From: Cyanoderma ruficeps
Lineage: Eukaryota; Chordata; Aves; Passeriformes; Timaliidae
Length of the DNA: 64,000 nt
Direction: 5' to 3'
Assembly (NCBI GenBank): GCA_008694505.1
Contig: VZDJ01000843.1
Coordinates: 248,001 to 312,000 of the forward strand
In this document: positions 1 to 14,200 of the stretch, in pieces
Numbering within the stretch: the first letter of the stretch is position 1
Layout: each line of letters starts with the position of its first letter
The notes under the pieces: generated by a model
The model's input: the letters and a program-made list of their open reading frames with translations, nothing else
The model's database searches: none
Told to the model about the DNA's origin: nothing
Translations under genes and position numbers: made by a program

Positions 1-2080
1 AGGTGCACAATATGTCTTCTGGGACAGGATGCAAACTGCTGAATTCATATATGCTGATCTAAGCTTACTGTCTTCATAAACAAAGGAGTCAAACATTGAT
101 CCTCAAATTTATTTTGAGCTTGGATATGTTAAAAGTTAAATTTATGGAAATAGAATAAGTTAAAATTTTTGCACGATGAGAAAAACCTGTTCCACAGATT
201 CGTTGTTGTGGTGGATAAGTTCACCTTTTTATTTTAGAAAATAAATGTCCCTTATTTCTGGGCTGAATTTGCCTAGCTTAATCTTCTAGCCAGGAAAGAT
301 CTTGTGACCATCCCACACAGACACCCAAAAGTATATTTTATTCATGTAAGTGTCAAAATACTCTGTTCAAATTACTTCTCAGCCTTCACTAAGAAGGCTA
401 AATAGATTAATGGCTTTAGAAGTAGAGGCTTAAGAAGTTAAATGCATACACTCGAGTATATCAGACCATCCAGTTCAACACCTATAACAAAACTTCCCCA
501 TCATTATTCATCATTATTCATCCCCCATACATAAAAAATGTATTGTTTACATTTTTTACTGTTGACAAAGGCAATTAATGGTATGTTTGCCTACCAACTA
601 AATTTGTGTAAACCACATTGAACGAAACTGGTTGTGCTTGTAGCCTTCAGTTCACAAAAAACCAGACAAATAAATTAATTACTTTAAAGCTCATACAAAC
701 CTTTCCAAGCCCCTCAGGATTTTTAAGACATGGATTTTATTTTTGCATGGTTCGGAATAAGCCAGTGATTACCTGTGATCATTGTAACTGTGATACACCT
801 GTGTGCCCTGCTTACATTTAATCCAGACAGCATATTTTTGCTAGGAACATAAAAAGTTCGTCCAAATACGTGTAAAGATTTGTTTTTGTGTAATCTTTGT
901 TAATATTGGCTATAATATGAGCATCATTATTTTTGAACCATAAAGCAAGGTATCTCTGCTATTTTTGGGTTAGTTGGGGGGTTTTTTGGGTTGGTTGGTT
1001 GTGTGTGTGTGTTTGTTTGTTGGGTTTTTTTTTTTTNTAAGCATATAATGTAAATTATGTATTAGTATTATATTTTTAAAGGTGTGTGGAACTTGGGTTT
1101 TTCTAGGTATAGAAAATAACTAGAAACATTTCTGAAATGTTGCTCATCACAGAGAGCCTTCTGGTTCAGAAGTAGTCCATCATTTACTTTTTGGAGTCTT
1201 GAAGCATGTGCTGAAAGAAGGGTCATTGCACTCATGCCCTGCTCTTAAACTTCTGTCCAGCCACTGTCAGACAGATGTTAAAACAGAGGTCTGTCCCAGG
1301 CAGCAGCCATTGTGTTACAATAGGTGACAGCCCTGTCAGAAGCATCAGAGCAGTAGAAGAACTGCACACAAGAAGGAGCTTTCAGAATTGAGCTTCTTTC
1401 TATCAAGTACCAATGTCTGTACTATGTCGGTTATTGTATTTAGGGAAGAATGTGAGTGCATTTTTCTGTCAAACTCAAGTTGTGTATACTTGGGATTCTG
1501 GCCACCTAGAGGAGGGAAATTTTAAATGGACATCTGATGGTGCCATACTCCGTTGCTCTTTTTGACATAACTCATTCTACCACAGAGGCTGGTATTATAA
1601 GGCAGGAATATGTAACCCCTGTGTGCTGTCCTGGTCTCTCAAACCTCTTCCACTTTAATGAGATGAATTCTTGTGTATCAGTAAGAAACTGAAATTTTGC
1701 TTTTAGGGAGATGTTTGACAAAGTCATATTCATTTGCTTTTAAGACAATGGTTCCTGAAGAGCAAAGCAGAGCCAGAGAAAATACAGCAGCTGTGGCAAT
1801 TTTGTCAGATCCCTGATAGTCTTATTCTAATATTGCTTCTGAGCTTATTCCTAAAGATGATAAAGGGGTGGCACAGCTCATCATACTCAGACTGAAGATA
1901 TACAGGTCTTTTGACAAATATGCAATGTAATTATAGAAAAGTCGTCTAAATGCTGGTAGTTTTCTCAATGGAAAGAACATTTAGGTTATAAGAGTGGATG
2001 AAAATCTTGTTTAACCTCATCTTCCTTTAGGTACCTAGTCCCGTGAAGCAGCATGCAATAATACAGTGTTTCTTCAACAG
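1..2080 (+). other. MCC intron, partial
   Basis: Unspliced intron sequence up to the 2081 acceptor. It holds a GT-rich low-complexity tract near 968-1036 and a single N at 1037. No exon or named repeat was recognised. Confidence 0.7.
968..1036 (+). repeat. G/T-rich low-complexity tract
   Basis: Runs built from GGTTG, GTGTGT, GTTTGTTT and a T run that ends at the unresolved base 1037. Confidence 0.8.
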
Positions 2081-2287
2081 GAAGAGATGGCAGAGCTCAA
2101 GGCACAGCTTTACCTGCTGGAGAAGGAGAAGAAGGCTATGGAATTGAAGCTGAGCACTCGAGAGGCCCAGGAGCAGGCCTACCTCATCCATATTGAGCAC
2201 TTGAAGTCTGAAGTGGAAGAACAGAAAGAGCAGAGAATGAGGTCTCTCAGCTCAACCAGCAGCGGAAGCAAAGACAAACTGGGCAAG
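2081..2287 (+). CDS. MCC: MCC coding exon (fourth from last)
   Basis: 69 codons, phase 0 at both ends. The acceptor is a pyrimidine tract followed by CAACAG at 2075-2080; the donor is AAG|GTCAGG at 2287/2288. It encodes a coiled-coil segment starting EEMAELKAQL, followed by a serine-rich linker (SLSSTSSGSKDK). Confidence 0.95.
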
Positions 2288-5200
2288 GTCAGGAGCCAAG
2301 CTACATTTCCAGAGTTATAAACATGATTAATTGAACTCCTCCCATCCCTATTGCAGTCTTGAGCATGTTAATCTTTCTCCTTTTTTGTCTATATGCTCAT
2401 CCTGTCTCTCTTCCCCAGTTGTTAGGTGGTTCCGTCCATGCTGTGCGACTTGAGGACTTTGCAGAATTGGTATTAAACACGGGCTAAAATAAAGGTGTTT
2501 TGAGGAATATCACAAGGTCAATCTTGCCAAACAGAACAGTTGCTGTGGTTGAGCATGTGTTTTGTCTACTGCCACTCACTGGAAACACAGGAAGGGAGTC
2601 TAAGCAAAATGCCATTCTCCCATAAACATAAAATATGAAAACGTTAGCACTGATTTCTGTGCAGCATTTAGAGCACTGTAATGACAATCTCTTCCTCCAA
2701 GTCAGATTTTAATAATTTGAGAATGAAGACTCTTCTCCCCTTAATGGAAAAAAATGCAAAATAAATAGATTTCTGCATTTGTAGTAATAATTTGTATTAA
2801 GAAATAAATACCTTGGAAAACTTTGTCTTATTTTAGTGCTGTGTCCCCAGAAAATGTCAATAATGTGTTCAAAACCAAAAAACCTTACTTACTTGTTCCT
2901 GGCAATACATCATCTTCATTTCTTGATCCCAGTGCTTCTTTGTTTGATGGGTGGTGTCAAAGAAATGTAAGGAAGGCAGTGGCAGCTTTGCACACGGTAG
3001 CAGAATTCTGCAAGTTGTGAGCTGTGGTGGTTTCAAAAACATTTAGAGGCATTTGTGAAGTATTAATCTGTTCAGTTCATTCCTTGGTATGTTGATACAC
3101 TGCCATGTTGCTGTAGCATGTGTTGTTTATTTTGCCTTCATTTTAAAAGTGGTTGTGAACTAAGAGGCTTTCAGAATTTTCCTATTAAGATGGTCAGTAA
3201 TTTCTAATCAGGTGGCTTTTTCTCCTTTCTCAGGAATGCAGTGATGGTGCCATAACACCACTAACACACACTGAGCTGAGACCATACAATGAGGGTGAAC
3301 TGACTGCTGAGCTGACAAGTGCACTCAGGAGGTAAGCATAGCTTCCCTCACCAGGGGCAGGACTTCTCCTGTAGATCCAGGGAAAGGATTATTTATTTAT
3401 TCACTCTAACTCTCAAATGATTTGAAGAGTGATCAGAGATTTGTTCTGTGAGAAGGAAAATGATCAAAGTCCTTCTAATTTTCCCCTCTCTCCTGCTGTT
3501 TGTCTTTAGCTGCTTTCGCGTGGTGCTCAACTCCATTCTCCTTGAGGTGCTCCAAAATTCAGTTGAATTTTAGAAATAAACCCTCGAAATGGCAGTAATG
3601 ACCACATTCAGGCAAGAGTATGAGACATAAAACAGTGACATGACACATTTCTTGTGTGCGTAAAGAAAACCTTTAATGAAGACAGGATTTGAAGTGTGAT
3701 CTTTGGTTAAGAAGGTTGGCTGTAGGTTAAAACAGGGTAGGAGTTATGGGAGTGAGAATTGCAGGCATTTTGATGACTCAGATATTCCATTTGCCTTCTG
3801 AGTATATAAGTGGAGCCACAGTTCAATTAGAAATGACATTGTGTGAGGCATTAGCTTTCCAATGGGAGAGAAAATTGATGTCTTGACAAACAGCTTTTAT
3901 CAACAGCCAGGTTTTAAGCCTTTGCTTCCAGTACAGTTATACATTAGCTAGATAATTGTTTGTGCAGCAGTTTTTCCTGCACCATCTATGTGGTAAACTT
4001 AATGCCAGAGAAATTCATAGTTTTGATAACAGTTTTAGTACTTGTTCCACCTTTTCTAAGAAGGCTGTCTGGTATCTAATCTGGTTCTTATATTTAGAAC
4101 CTGTCCAAAATGCTGCTAAGAATTTTGGCTGGTAAGAGTGTGTTTTGCTTTACTGGTATTTGCACTTTCTTTGATGGTGGAATGTCCTTTCAGGCCCCTG
4201 TGGCATTTCATTCCTGAGGTGCTTTTTTTCATAGGTGCAATGTATGGTGTGCCTAGGGACACTTAAGCCTGAAAGGTATTATGTGAAAATGTAAGATCAT
4301 TACCACTGCAGAATCAATACATGTTATACCATCTGCTTAGTGGTCTGGCAGTTGCTGAGTACTTAGTTTGCGTGATGCAGGGAACAAAATTCTGTGGGTA
4401 AAAGAATCAAAACTGTCATTTGTGTGTGGGTGGATAAAACCCATCAACGAAGTAATTTACATAAACATTGCAGAGAGCCTTTGGCCTCCCCTGTATCCCT
4501 GCACACACTGCAACCCTGGTGTGAGCTGCTCCACCATCGTTTTCTCCCTTCACTCAAGCTGCTGTTTCCTCCTGCTCTTATTTGCTCCTGGATTTTGAGA
4601 TGTCAATGCCCTTAGTTAGCAGCGGTCTGAGTATACTCATGAAATGTGGTTTGCTGACAACACAGGGAAAATACCTTTGCTTTGCTTCATCTACTAGGCC
4701 TTAAGTTGATTAGCATGGATTTCCACCAAGAGCCTCGCAAGTACAGTTTGTGAGGCAGAAATGGAGAAGAAAAATAATCAGATTAAACTGTATGTAAATT
4801 GTGAAAGCTCTCTGTGTAATGGAAATATGGCAGTACCAAATGTGATTGCTGCTGCCGGTGGGGCTCAAGCACAGTTTCTGCGAGCTGTATGGACAGGGTA
4901 TTTTTCTCCCTAAACAGTGTGCTAACCAGATAAAGCTGAATACTTAGCCCTCCTTGCCCTAAAGCCGTGTCTCTGCAAGTCACTTGAAAGTCTGTCTAGC
5001 ACATGGAGAAAACTTACTGCAACATGTTTAGCCACAGCTGTGCTAAAAAATACCAGAAGTCTCTAACTGCTGTTCTGGATAAATGGGCCCTCAAATATCA
5101 CAGTGACATTAAGACCATCACAAATCCATGAAAGAATTCTAAAATGATCAAAGTCCTTTGTATCCTCCTCATTCATCAAAGAAGTGGGACCAGAATACAA

Positions 5201-8200
5201 AATTAAAAGTACTTGTCCCAGTAGCTGTGTTTGCTGAGGGGTGGGGGGAGATGTGAAACAAGTGCATATCATGCTCTGTGGTCTAGAGGCAGTATTTAAT
5301 GCCAGTGTTCAGGAGTCTTTCAGGGCTGCTTACAGCTGGTGCATATGTCCAGCGATTGGTCCTCCCTATTGTTTCTCCAGGCAGCAGACACTGGTGCAGG
5401 GGACAATAGCTGCAAGGATAGGGACAAAAATCCATTTGTTTTTGAGTCTGTTTGTCAGAGCGTGTGGTATCAATCAGCAGCCCTGCTTCCTGTCCCCTCC
5501 TCATCCTGTCATTACAGAGACTAAAGCTCTGGCTGCTCCTCCCTCTGCTCCTTTCCCATTCTGTCCTTCTGTTGCTGTTAAATTGTCAGGTTCTTCTCAG
5601 TTAATTGAAACAGAGTGAAACCCAAATAAAACAGCAGGATGTAGTAATGGTTTGGATTTTGGTGTAGTTTGGAAGCATTTATTTGCTCAGTCTGCAAATG
5701 GCCATGCAGCAGAAAAATCTCATCCACAAAGCCAGGCTGGCTTCTCTCAGCAGGATATTTTCATAAATCTGGAATCCAGCAGCATGTTGTGAAGCTTTTG
5801 TTAGTAGTGCCCATCAGCAGAAATTCAAGGCAGAAGCAGTTCTTCATCTATTGTGTCATAACCTATTTGTTCTAGAGCAACTCAGGATTTCTTGCAGTAG
5901 TGCTCACATTAAAACCCTTGTTACCAGCTTTTTACAGAATTCACTTGTCTTTTACATGGTCACTATGCTAACTAGGAGAACTGTACATTGTCTCAAAGTC
6001 CTATGTAAAGTTACATTTAGGTTAACTAATTTCTAGTGTTGCAGGCTAAGCTCACTAATTCAGGCACATCCTGTTCCAGCCAAATGTAAACACTTTCTGC
6101 CAGAGCCTTTAACAGTTTAATTTTCTCCTCTCTCTTTTCTTGATGGAATGATGAAGTGCTTTAATAGACACAAAGCCTCTTCTTTCCTGAGTCTGATACA
6201 TCCATAAACAAGCTTCTTGGCCAGAAATACCTTACTCTTGTGAAGGCAGAACTGTGTTCTCAGCAGCCTCATGGCCTGGTGCTGACACCCTGATATTGTG
6301 CCAGAGGCCAACTTTATAAGACAAGATCTGGTCGAATACCCCAAAATCAGACATAGGATGCAGTCTCTGAGGGAAGACCTTAAATGAGTTCTCTTCCTTG
6401 CTGGTTTGTTCTGCTCTGCTGAAGCAAGGCAAGGAGCACTGTACATGACTTGTATGAGTTTGTAACTCAGTGGACACATACCAGGTTATGCATTAATGCA
6501 GGTAAATGCATTACAGGTGGCAGAAGGGAAGTAGTAAGAATTCCATCCAGCTTTAGAAGGCTGATGATAATGATGATAGAACTGATCTTTTCTTCTACTA
6601 AGTTCTTTCATTCTGTGAAAAATGGCTACACTGGCAAGACTGGAACCTCTCCCTTTCCCTGGGCCTTGCTACAAATGCTTTGATTGTTGAGGTCCTCCTG
6701 TGGTCTCTGCTTGTATTTCCAGCTGCTGATAACTTTTCTGTCTGTGTAGGGTTGTATTGTATTCATATATTTAGAGAATCATTTATAAATCATTAAAATA
6801 CATGGTCAGGAAGGATCTAGCAGTACTAGGCAAGGACCATGGCAGGCAAAACACTTTTTGTAACTAGACTGACTGTTCAGACCTCAGCCGCATCATCATT
6901 TGCCACAAAATTATGAACCTTGATGGCTGTGCAGGGTTACATGAATCGTGTCAGCCTAGACATGTTTTAGTATCTCACTCACAAAAGAGTGATTTTCCAT
7001 CTGGCAACTCTACAAAGGAGCTTTATGTTTACCATGCCTGATGCCTTCTAAACCAAGAGATAATGTTGTGAGTGATGCTACTCATTGTGAAGTCACAGTG
7101 GAGAGAGGAAAGGAATAATCAGTAGGACTGGCAAACAGCTCTTCTTCTGCTAACAAGTACATTTTGCACAGAGCTGTGGTCCCACCTCTCTGGAGTGGAA
7201 ACTGCAGGTATTTCTAGTAGGACATAAAAAATGCCATAACTTCCTGGTGTCTATTGAGACAGAACAGTGTTTGTTGCACTCTTGTGTCCTTACCCCTGTC
7301 TGAAGACTGCAACCATGTTTTGTGCCAAACTTCTTTTCAAACATTTCAATAGAAAGCTGGGCCAAGGCATGGCAGTGGCTATTTCCTGACATAATGTCAG
7401 TGAGAGATAAATCAAGCCACCTTCCTTTATTTTAAATTTCCGTAAGCTTCATGTGATGATGGCATTTTAGCCTTGCATATTTTCAAATTTCAACCTTAGT
7501 TTCATGATAGCAGGAGTCAGTAAATGTCATCATTGAAATTCAGGCCTATGCTGAGCATCAGTAAGGCTGTCTCAGAAATGGAAATAGAAATGTCTAAAAC
7601 ACATCCTGCTGTAACCATTCAGATTTAAAATTACTCTTTAGACTTTTACTGATTTGTAAAAGCCTCTTTTTCTTTGACCGAGGTACAGGGTGAACATGCA
7701 GTGGGGTAAAAGTAGGGGGAGAGAGGTAGGGGTTTGTGTTCTGGACTTATTGGTGCATCCTCAGCTGCTTTCTCTCAGTGTTTGTTTATTTCTGTTCTCC
7801 AATTATTACATTAATTAAATGGGGAGATCAGCAACTCTGAGGCATTTGAAAACCAGACACTAGTATGGCTTCCAGTCATCACAGATTTCAGAGACATCTC
7901 TTTTTTGTGACTGTGCAGTATCCTGCTGTGGTTTCCACTTGGCTGAACCTTGGGGAGGTTCAGAAGGCATGGCCTGTCTCTGGAAATCCCTCTGGAGAGT
8001 CCCACTGAGAGAAACCTTCTTACAAGAAGAAGAGTGACTCATGGTAACATCAGGGACAGATTCCTTAGAAGCACCTCACGTAGCTGTCTTCACCATATGC
8101 CTCACAGACAACCATATTTGGTCTTTTTCTCCATTTTTGACATGGAGTAAGTAGTTCTTGCCACCATGTGGTTATCTGAAGTGCTGATCTGCTGTGCAGT

Positions 8201-11200
8201 TGGATATAATCATTACAGGGAGCTCCAAATAGCTCCAGGTCTGAAGAGCTTCCAGGCTAGGCTGGCAAAGCTGGGTGGGAGGTTTGAGCAGTATGGGAGT
8301 GTGGCAGTATGGTAGGCATGCTACTGCCTCTCTCCGTTCTCCCTTTTGCTGCCAGTGTGTTACTTCCAGGACCACACCTGGCCTGTCTCCCCACTGCAGA
8401 TGGTGTAACACATGCCTGTGGTACTGTCTGGGTTTTGAGATCTATACTGAACATCCTGGCAATCAGCAAAAAAAGCAATACAGTATTTTACACTAGCAAA
8501 GTGGTTTTTAAAGCACCCTCTGTCACCTGTGCAATCGAGAAACACTTCCTCTGCACAGATACCAGTCAAGCACAACTGGTGCTTCAGCAAGTGAGCCAGG
8601 AAGACATGCCATTTGAAGAGGATGACTCTCTTGGCATTTGTGTAGTGTTGCTTTGTTGCCTCTTTAAAACATTTATTATATTCTGGTTGTTTCCCTTAGC
8701 AGGCCAAGCTAAACCAGTGAGGCAAGCATGCATTCGAAATAGCTTGGGGATTCTGCATGCCAGCCTGACCTAAGATGTTAGTTTAGACTGCTGATGAAAA
8801 GAAAATTTATCTGCATTCCTTTTAAATATCCAGCTGTTATATTCTGATAGGTGTGTAATGCCTAGAAAGAACAATCCCTGTCACCCTGTTCAACTGGAAG
8901 TCAGAGACGGGAGTGAGGGATGGTGCTGGGCTCACTACAACAGGAGGATATCAGGGAAGGAGTAGGAGTGGAGTGTGGGATGTGAGGTGTGCGCCTTCCC
9001 TTCAAAGCGGCGGCCTCGCAGATAGCTATGGACTGTGCAGGAGGTGTCTTCCTTCCCTTTCCTTCTGCGCCCCTGTGGCCTGGGGCTACCAGCATGGATA
9101 GTTCTACCAGGAATCCTCTGTCCCCCTGGGCTGGCTGCTGCTGGTTCTGCTGTGTCAGGGCTTTGAGCCTGCAGAGCTCAGGGGCAGGTGCTGGGCTGAA
9201 CCTGGTCATCCCACTCCTCAGGGGAGCCAGGATTTGAAGGGATCTGCCCACAGCAGATCTCTTCTGATGTGTAAGATGATGTGCCCTAGGAATGGCAAGA
9301 ATCCTCTGCCTGGCTTCGGGAAAGTTTCTCACCTCTTCATTTGGAGAGAGCTCACTGTTCCTCTTTTGCTTCAGATTTAGCAAAAGCTGTGGTGCTCTTG
9401 ACCCTACGACCGAGGGGTGGTAGCTGGTGATTTCACAGGAAGGGGAGTTAGCTGGGTGCACTCCAAGCCAGGGGCAGAAAAATCAACTTTCTGAGCACCA
9501 GAGAAGAGCAGCTTCCTGTTTGCAGCACTGGGGAATTTTCAATGAAAACAGCAAGAGCAGGAAAATCTGGGAAGGCTTCTAGCCTTGAAACCTGAACATG
9601 TCTGGAAAAGCCCAGACAGGAGGGAAAATATAAGGTGCTCATGACCTTGCTCACATTACTGTGTGCCAAACATGGTGTCAATGTGTGGAGGCCAAATTGA
9701 CAGAAACAGTTTCCTTTATGGCCCTGGCACAATTCCCCACTCTCAGAAGTGAAACCAGATAACACCAGTTAGCCTCTTCCTATTCAGCCATCCTGAAACA
9801 AAAAGCCCTTTAAAACCACTATGCAACTGCCCACTGATTGTCTAGATTGTGAAAATACCAAACAAAAGCCTTTATTATCAGCATATTTGGCATTTCACTG
9901 AAAATAGTGTTTTAGCAGATGTAGTAAGCTGTAGGGCTTTGAATACACTCATTCTGAGCTTTTTCGCAGTCAGGGATTTCCCCAGCTGACTTCTCAGCAG
10001 CAGAGAGCCCTTCTCCTAGAAGTGAGCCATGCCCTCAGATCATACACTCATTCCCTCTTTTGGGAAAGCTTGCTCATTTTCTCTGTGCACACAAGTGTTG
10101 TGGCTGTGTTCTCTGCAGTCCTAGCTTGCAGTAGCCACTTGGAAGAGAAGCTGTTGGAATAAGAAGCTCTGCTGACTTCTGCAGTCCAATAGAGTGTGAG
10201 TTGGGGGCTCACAGAATATGTGTTCTCTGAAAAACACCTGCTTCTCCTTCCCTCTTCCCATCAAAATACACAGATAAGTGCTTTCTTAGGATACACAGAG
10301 GTCCATGTTACACCCCTGGGGCACAATAGCAATGTGAGTTTGGTGTGTCTGCTTCCATGGGAGTTTGGACCTTGGACTCTCAAAAACCGTCTGGCAGCAC
10401 CAGGCTGTGGCTACATCAGTAGGATGTTCCATATGTCTGTCACATCAAGTGCAGTTCCATCCCTGGTTTCCAACTTCGACGTGTTCTCATTGTAGAGATG
10501 TGGTTCATAAGCAATATTGAAAATATTCTGTCATATTGAGTTCTGTAGTGGCTGATTTTTCACATCCTGCATTCAGGAAAGTGCTGTGGTGCTGGAAATC
10601 CCCTTAGGACAACACCTCAGGATTCAGTATAGGTCCTGTTCACTGCCTAACTGTGCAATCAGTTTTGGAGAGAAACAAGTGTGGACAATCCCTTCTGACC
10701 AAACTGAGGTGATCAGTGATAGAGACTGAGGGAAACGGGAGGTTACTGTTGTGAGGCACAGGGCTCTTACCAGCCTGTGAAGTACAGCTCTGAGGTCTCT
10801 TATCTGCTACTCAAACAGAAGATGCAACACCCTGAGGAAAACCTTGTATGTTTTAGTGTGTAATAGTCATTTACCAAGTGCATCTTCATTTCCCAGAGTA
10901 AACCAAGGTGTTTGCCCTGCTTTTACTGTTGCTATTGTTCCTTTACTGTTGTTTGTGGTTCCTCAGCTGTGACCTGTTCTATGAAATGTCTCTTGAACTA
11001 AAGATACTTAGATAGGCAGTTTTAAAATTAGGAACAGGTATAAAAGTAGATCCTTATGTATTGTTTTTTTCAGATTTTTGAGACATTTCAGCATATGCAA
11101 TCAAACCACTAATTGCTTTCCATGAGATTAAGGTTGAATAGGTATTATCTAGTGCTATTTCACTGACTTGAAGAAATCATGAAAAGCCAAAAGAAATACA

Positions 11201-14200
11201 TGTATTTTACTGGTGCCAGTGTAAATTTGAGTCATCTGTAGATTTGAGGTATTATTCACTGTTTCCTCTTTGGCTAGATGGTTCAGAACTGGCATCTGAA
11301 AGATTTTTAAGTAGCTTGAACAGGGTGCTTACCACTCTGCTGCCTCTGTGTCTTTGACAAGATGCAAGACAAGGATGTTGTAGACCAAATGTAAAGAAAT
11401 ACAGCTTGATGTTTAGCTGAGTTCAGGCTGAACAGGGCTGGTTGAAAGGTGTGAGTGAAAAACAGACAAAAGGTGATATCATTGTTGTATCAGGTAATGG
11501 TCACCATAGCAACCAAACTTTACCATGCATGCAAAGTTCCTCAAAGTCCACTGTGTTTCTTTTCCATGCAGCTTTTGTTTCAACAGGTGTGTGTGAAGGA
11601 CTTTAGCTGCAGTGAACTGTGGCTCTACAGGGCTCTTTCCCACGGGACTGTGTGCAGTGTTTCCACAGCAATACCTTTTCTTGCACATGATGTTAAATCA
11701 ACCTCACACAGTTTCGAGATTCCTCTACCCATCACTGTGCATGTTTATTCCACTGGACTTGCTGTTCACGCTAGGTCGTCATGCTGGAAATGGTGCTACT
11801 GGGCCTTCCTCAGAGCCTCTGGATGTAGCAACTTTGGAGCAGAGAAACACCAAATTTACCCTACTCTGTTCTGTCACATTAGTAGTGCATGCCACATATG
11901 CATTAGGTCTGGCTTCTGCCACATCTGTTTTTTCTTGTTTGTGTTCTGGCTCTTTTTCTTCCTGTTTCCTTTGCATAAAACAGATTTTGGCTGTAGACTG
12001 TGCTGAGCCTTTCTGACTGCTAAGATGAAATATAAAAATTAAGATTTACATTTGCGATGGACAGCAGTGAACTTCCAACTGTGAGGGAGAAAGATTGCAT
12101 TACTTGAAAGCAGAGACCATGTTCTTTCAATGAAGAGACATAGAAAGAATACTGATGATTCTTCATCAACAACGGCCCTCTTATGTCCTTTTCAATTTGG
12201 CTGGTAACTCAGTGCCTGAATCTGTTGGGATAGACTGCTAACTCGGAATATTTCCTCGGCTGACTTTGTGAAAGCCCTTCTGGTTGCTGCTGGAGCTGGG
12301 CGCTGTCCCTCTCTCCAGTGATAAAAGACTGCCATATCCAGGCCTTCATGGGAACTGCAAGCTGCTGAGCTGGGATTCCAGGAGGATCTGTGTGGTCTCT
12401 GCAGAGCTGAGGAGGCTTTCACAAACTTCAGAGTATTTTTTCTCACTGGGCTTATATGGGAGCTGGCAGTTGTCTGGTTACTGAGGTGAAAACAAGTGTG
12501 CTCATGTAGCAGCACTGCAACAAAACAGGAGGAGAGGTGGATCGCTAGAGAGCGGTTCTAGGCAGCAAGGCACAGACTCCATGTAAACACACAAAGTTCC
12601 CATGTGTAACATTTGATACTGCAAAATCTCTGTCTCAGTTGAGCCCAGCTCCATGTCATTCTTAAAACACTCTTTTGTTTGTTTGTTTGTTTGGTGAGGG
12701 TTTTTTTTGTTTGTTTATTTGGAGGGTTTTTTTGTTTTCTTTTGGTTTGGTTTTTTGGTTTGGTTTGTTCTGGGTCTTTTTTTGTTTTTTCTCCCGTTCC
12801 AAATCTTACTTTTTTTTTTCTCTGGGCTATCTGTGCAGAGTTTGGGTCATAGCAAAAAGCTCCTGGAACAGTCCAGTGGGTATGTAGGAATGGGCTGAGC
12901 AGGCATCAGCCATCAGCTCTGCAGCAAGGAGCACCCCAGGAAGAAGCACCTGCCTCATGCCACATGCTTACCTGGGAAATGCTTTTTAAATCCATCTTAA
13001 TCCCCAGGCTGTAATGCTTGCTCCTGCCCAGAACTTCTGTCTTAATCACTTTTTCTTTCCCTCATAGAGATACTTGGAATATGAAAATATTATAAGATAC
13101 CTTATTTCCATTTTGTCATACTTCACGTAATTAGCTTTTGGTTCAGAGTTGGTAAGTAAGTACAGATAAATATATTAGCATTTTATGTATCTTTTTAAAT
13201 GTATCATTGTACTTGTTTCTTAGTGTGATTCAGTGCATACAACACCATAATCTACCAGTTTGTTTACTCTTTCATCTTCTCTGTCTCCAATCCTGAATTC
13301 TAAACCAGTGAATGTTATATGTTGCATGCGACAAACCTTTAGGTCCCCTGACTTCAGGGCAAAGGGTGGCAAGAAAATAATTAGGAGTGGGAACGACAGT
13401 TGACATTAGAAAAAGAACCCTTTAATAATACAAAAAAGAAAATAGGGAGAGTGCCCCAAAACCCACAGTGCACAGTACCCAGGAGAACTGTGGGGGTAAC
13501 TGGCAAAGACCAGGAACTGAGGAAACTTGACAATATATATGGCAGGTCTGAGGGTAAGGGTCCAATCAGAAACTCAAACTGGGAACGTAACCATATTTGT
13601 ACAACACAACAATCATAAAAACATAACCTTACATGGAACAAGTTCATTAACATGCAAACTCCCATGAACCTTTACTACTCACCACAACTAGAAAGGGGTT
13701 TCCATGGCCTTAGGTTTAGAGTTGCTTCAGCTTGGCCAACTCCCACATCTCCCCCTTCTCTGTTTTACAAAAAATAATCATAGAAAACCTTTCCAAAAAT
13801 TTTGTAAAGCTCTTACTAAATAACTGATTGAACATGGCAACTATAATATAACAACACTTAAAATAAACATCCACAAACTCATCTTAACCCAAACAACAGT
13901 TAAAAGAGTTCATATAATGATAACAATCAACTGGAAACAAGTCCATTCAAGCAGTCTTCGAGAGCTACATTTTGGGGCCAAAACTTCTCAATGTCTGCAA
14001 CTTGCCAAATGGTCTTCGCCTCTCTTTCTCTTGGGGATTTTTCTTAGCGCTCTTCTTATGGATATTGTTGCAGTGGCAGCTGGTATGATTTTATGTGTCT
14101 AGCTTAAATCTTCTTTACCTGTAAAAATATAAACATATCTCCCCCGCTCATGATTAACAAGATTCAAAATTAATTGTATTCAGAGTTTTAGCAAGCACTT

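Noticed and set aside
2823..3020. 65-codon frame between two MCC exons
   Set aside because: Translation does not resemble MCC, and the flanking MCC exons join in phase without it.
8309..9461. Frames of 154 (+) and 186 (-) codons in an MCC intron
   Set aside because: Low-information composition, no recognisable domain, overlapping frames on both strands.
11455..12006. 183-codon plus-strand frame in an MCC intron
   Set aside because: Cys/Phe/Ser-rich translation typical of random intron, no splice context, no family features.
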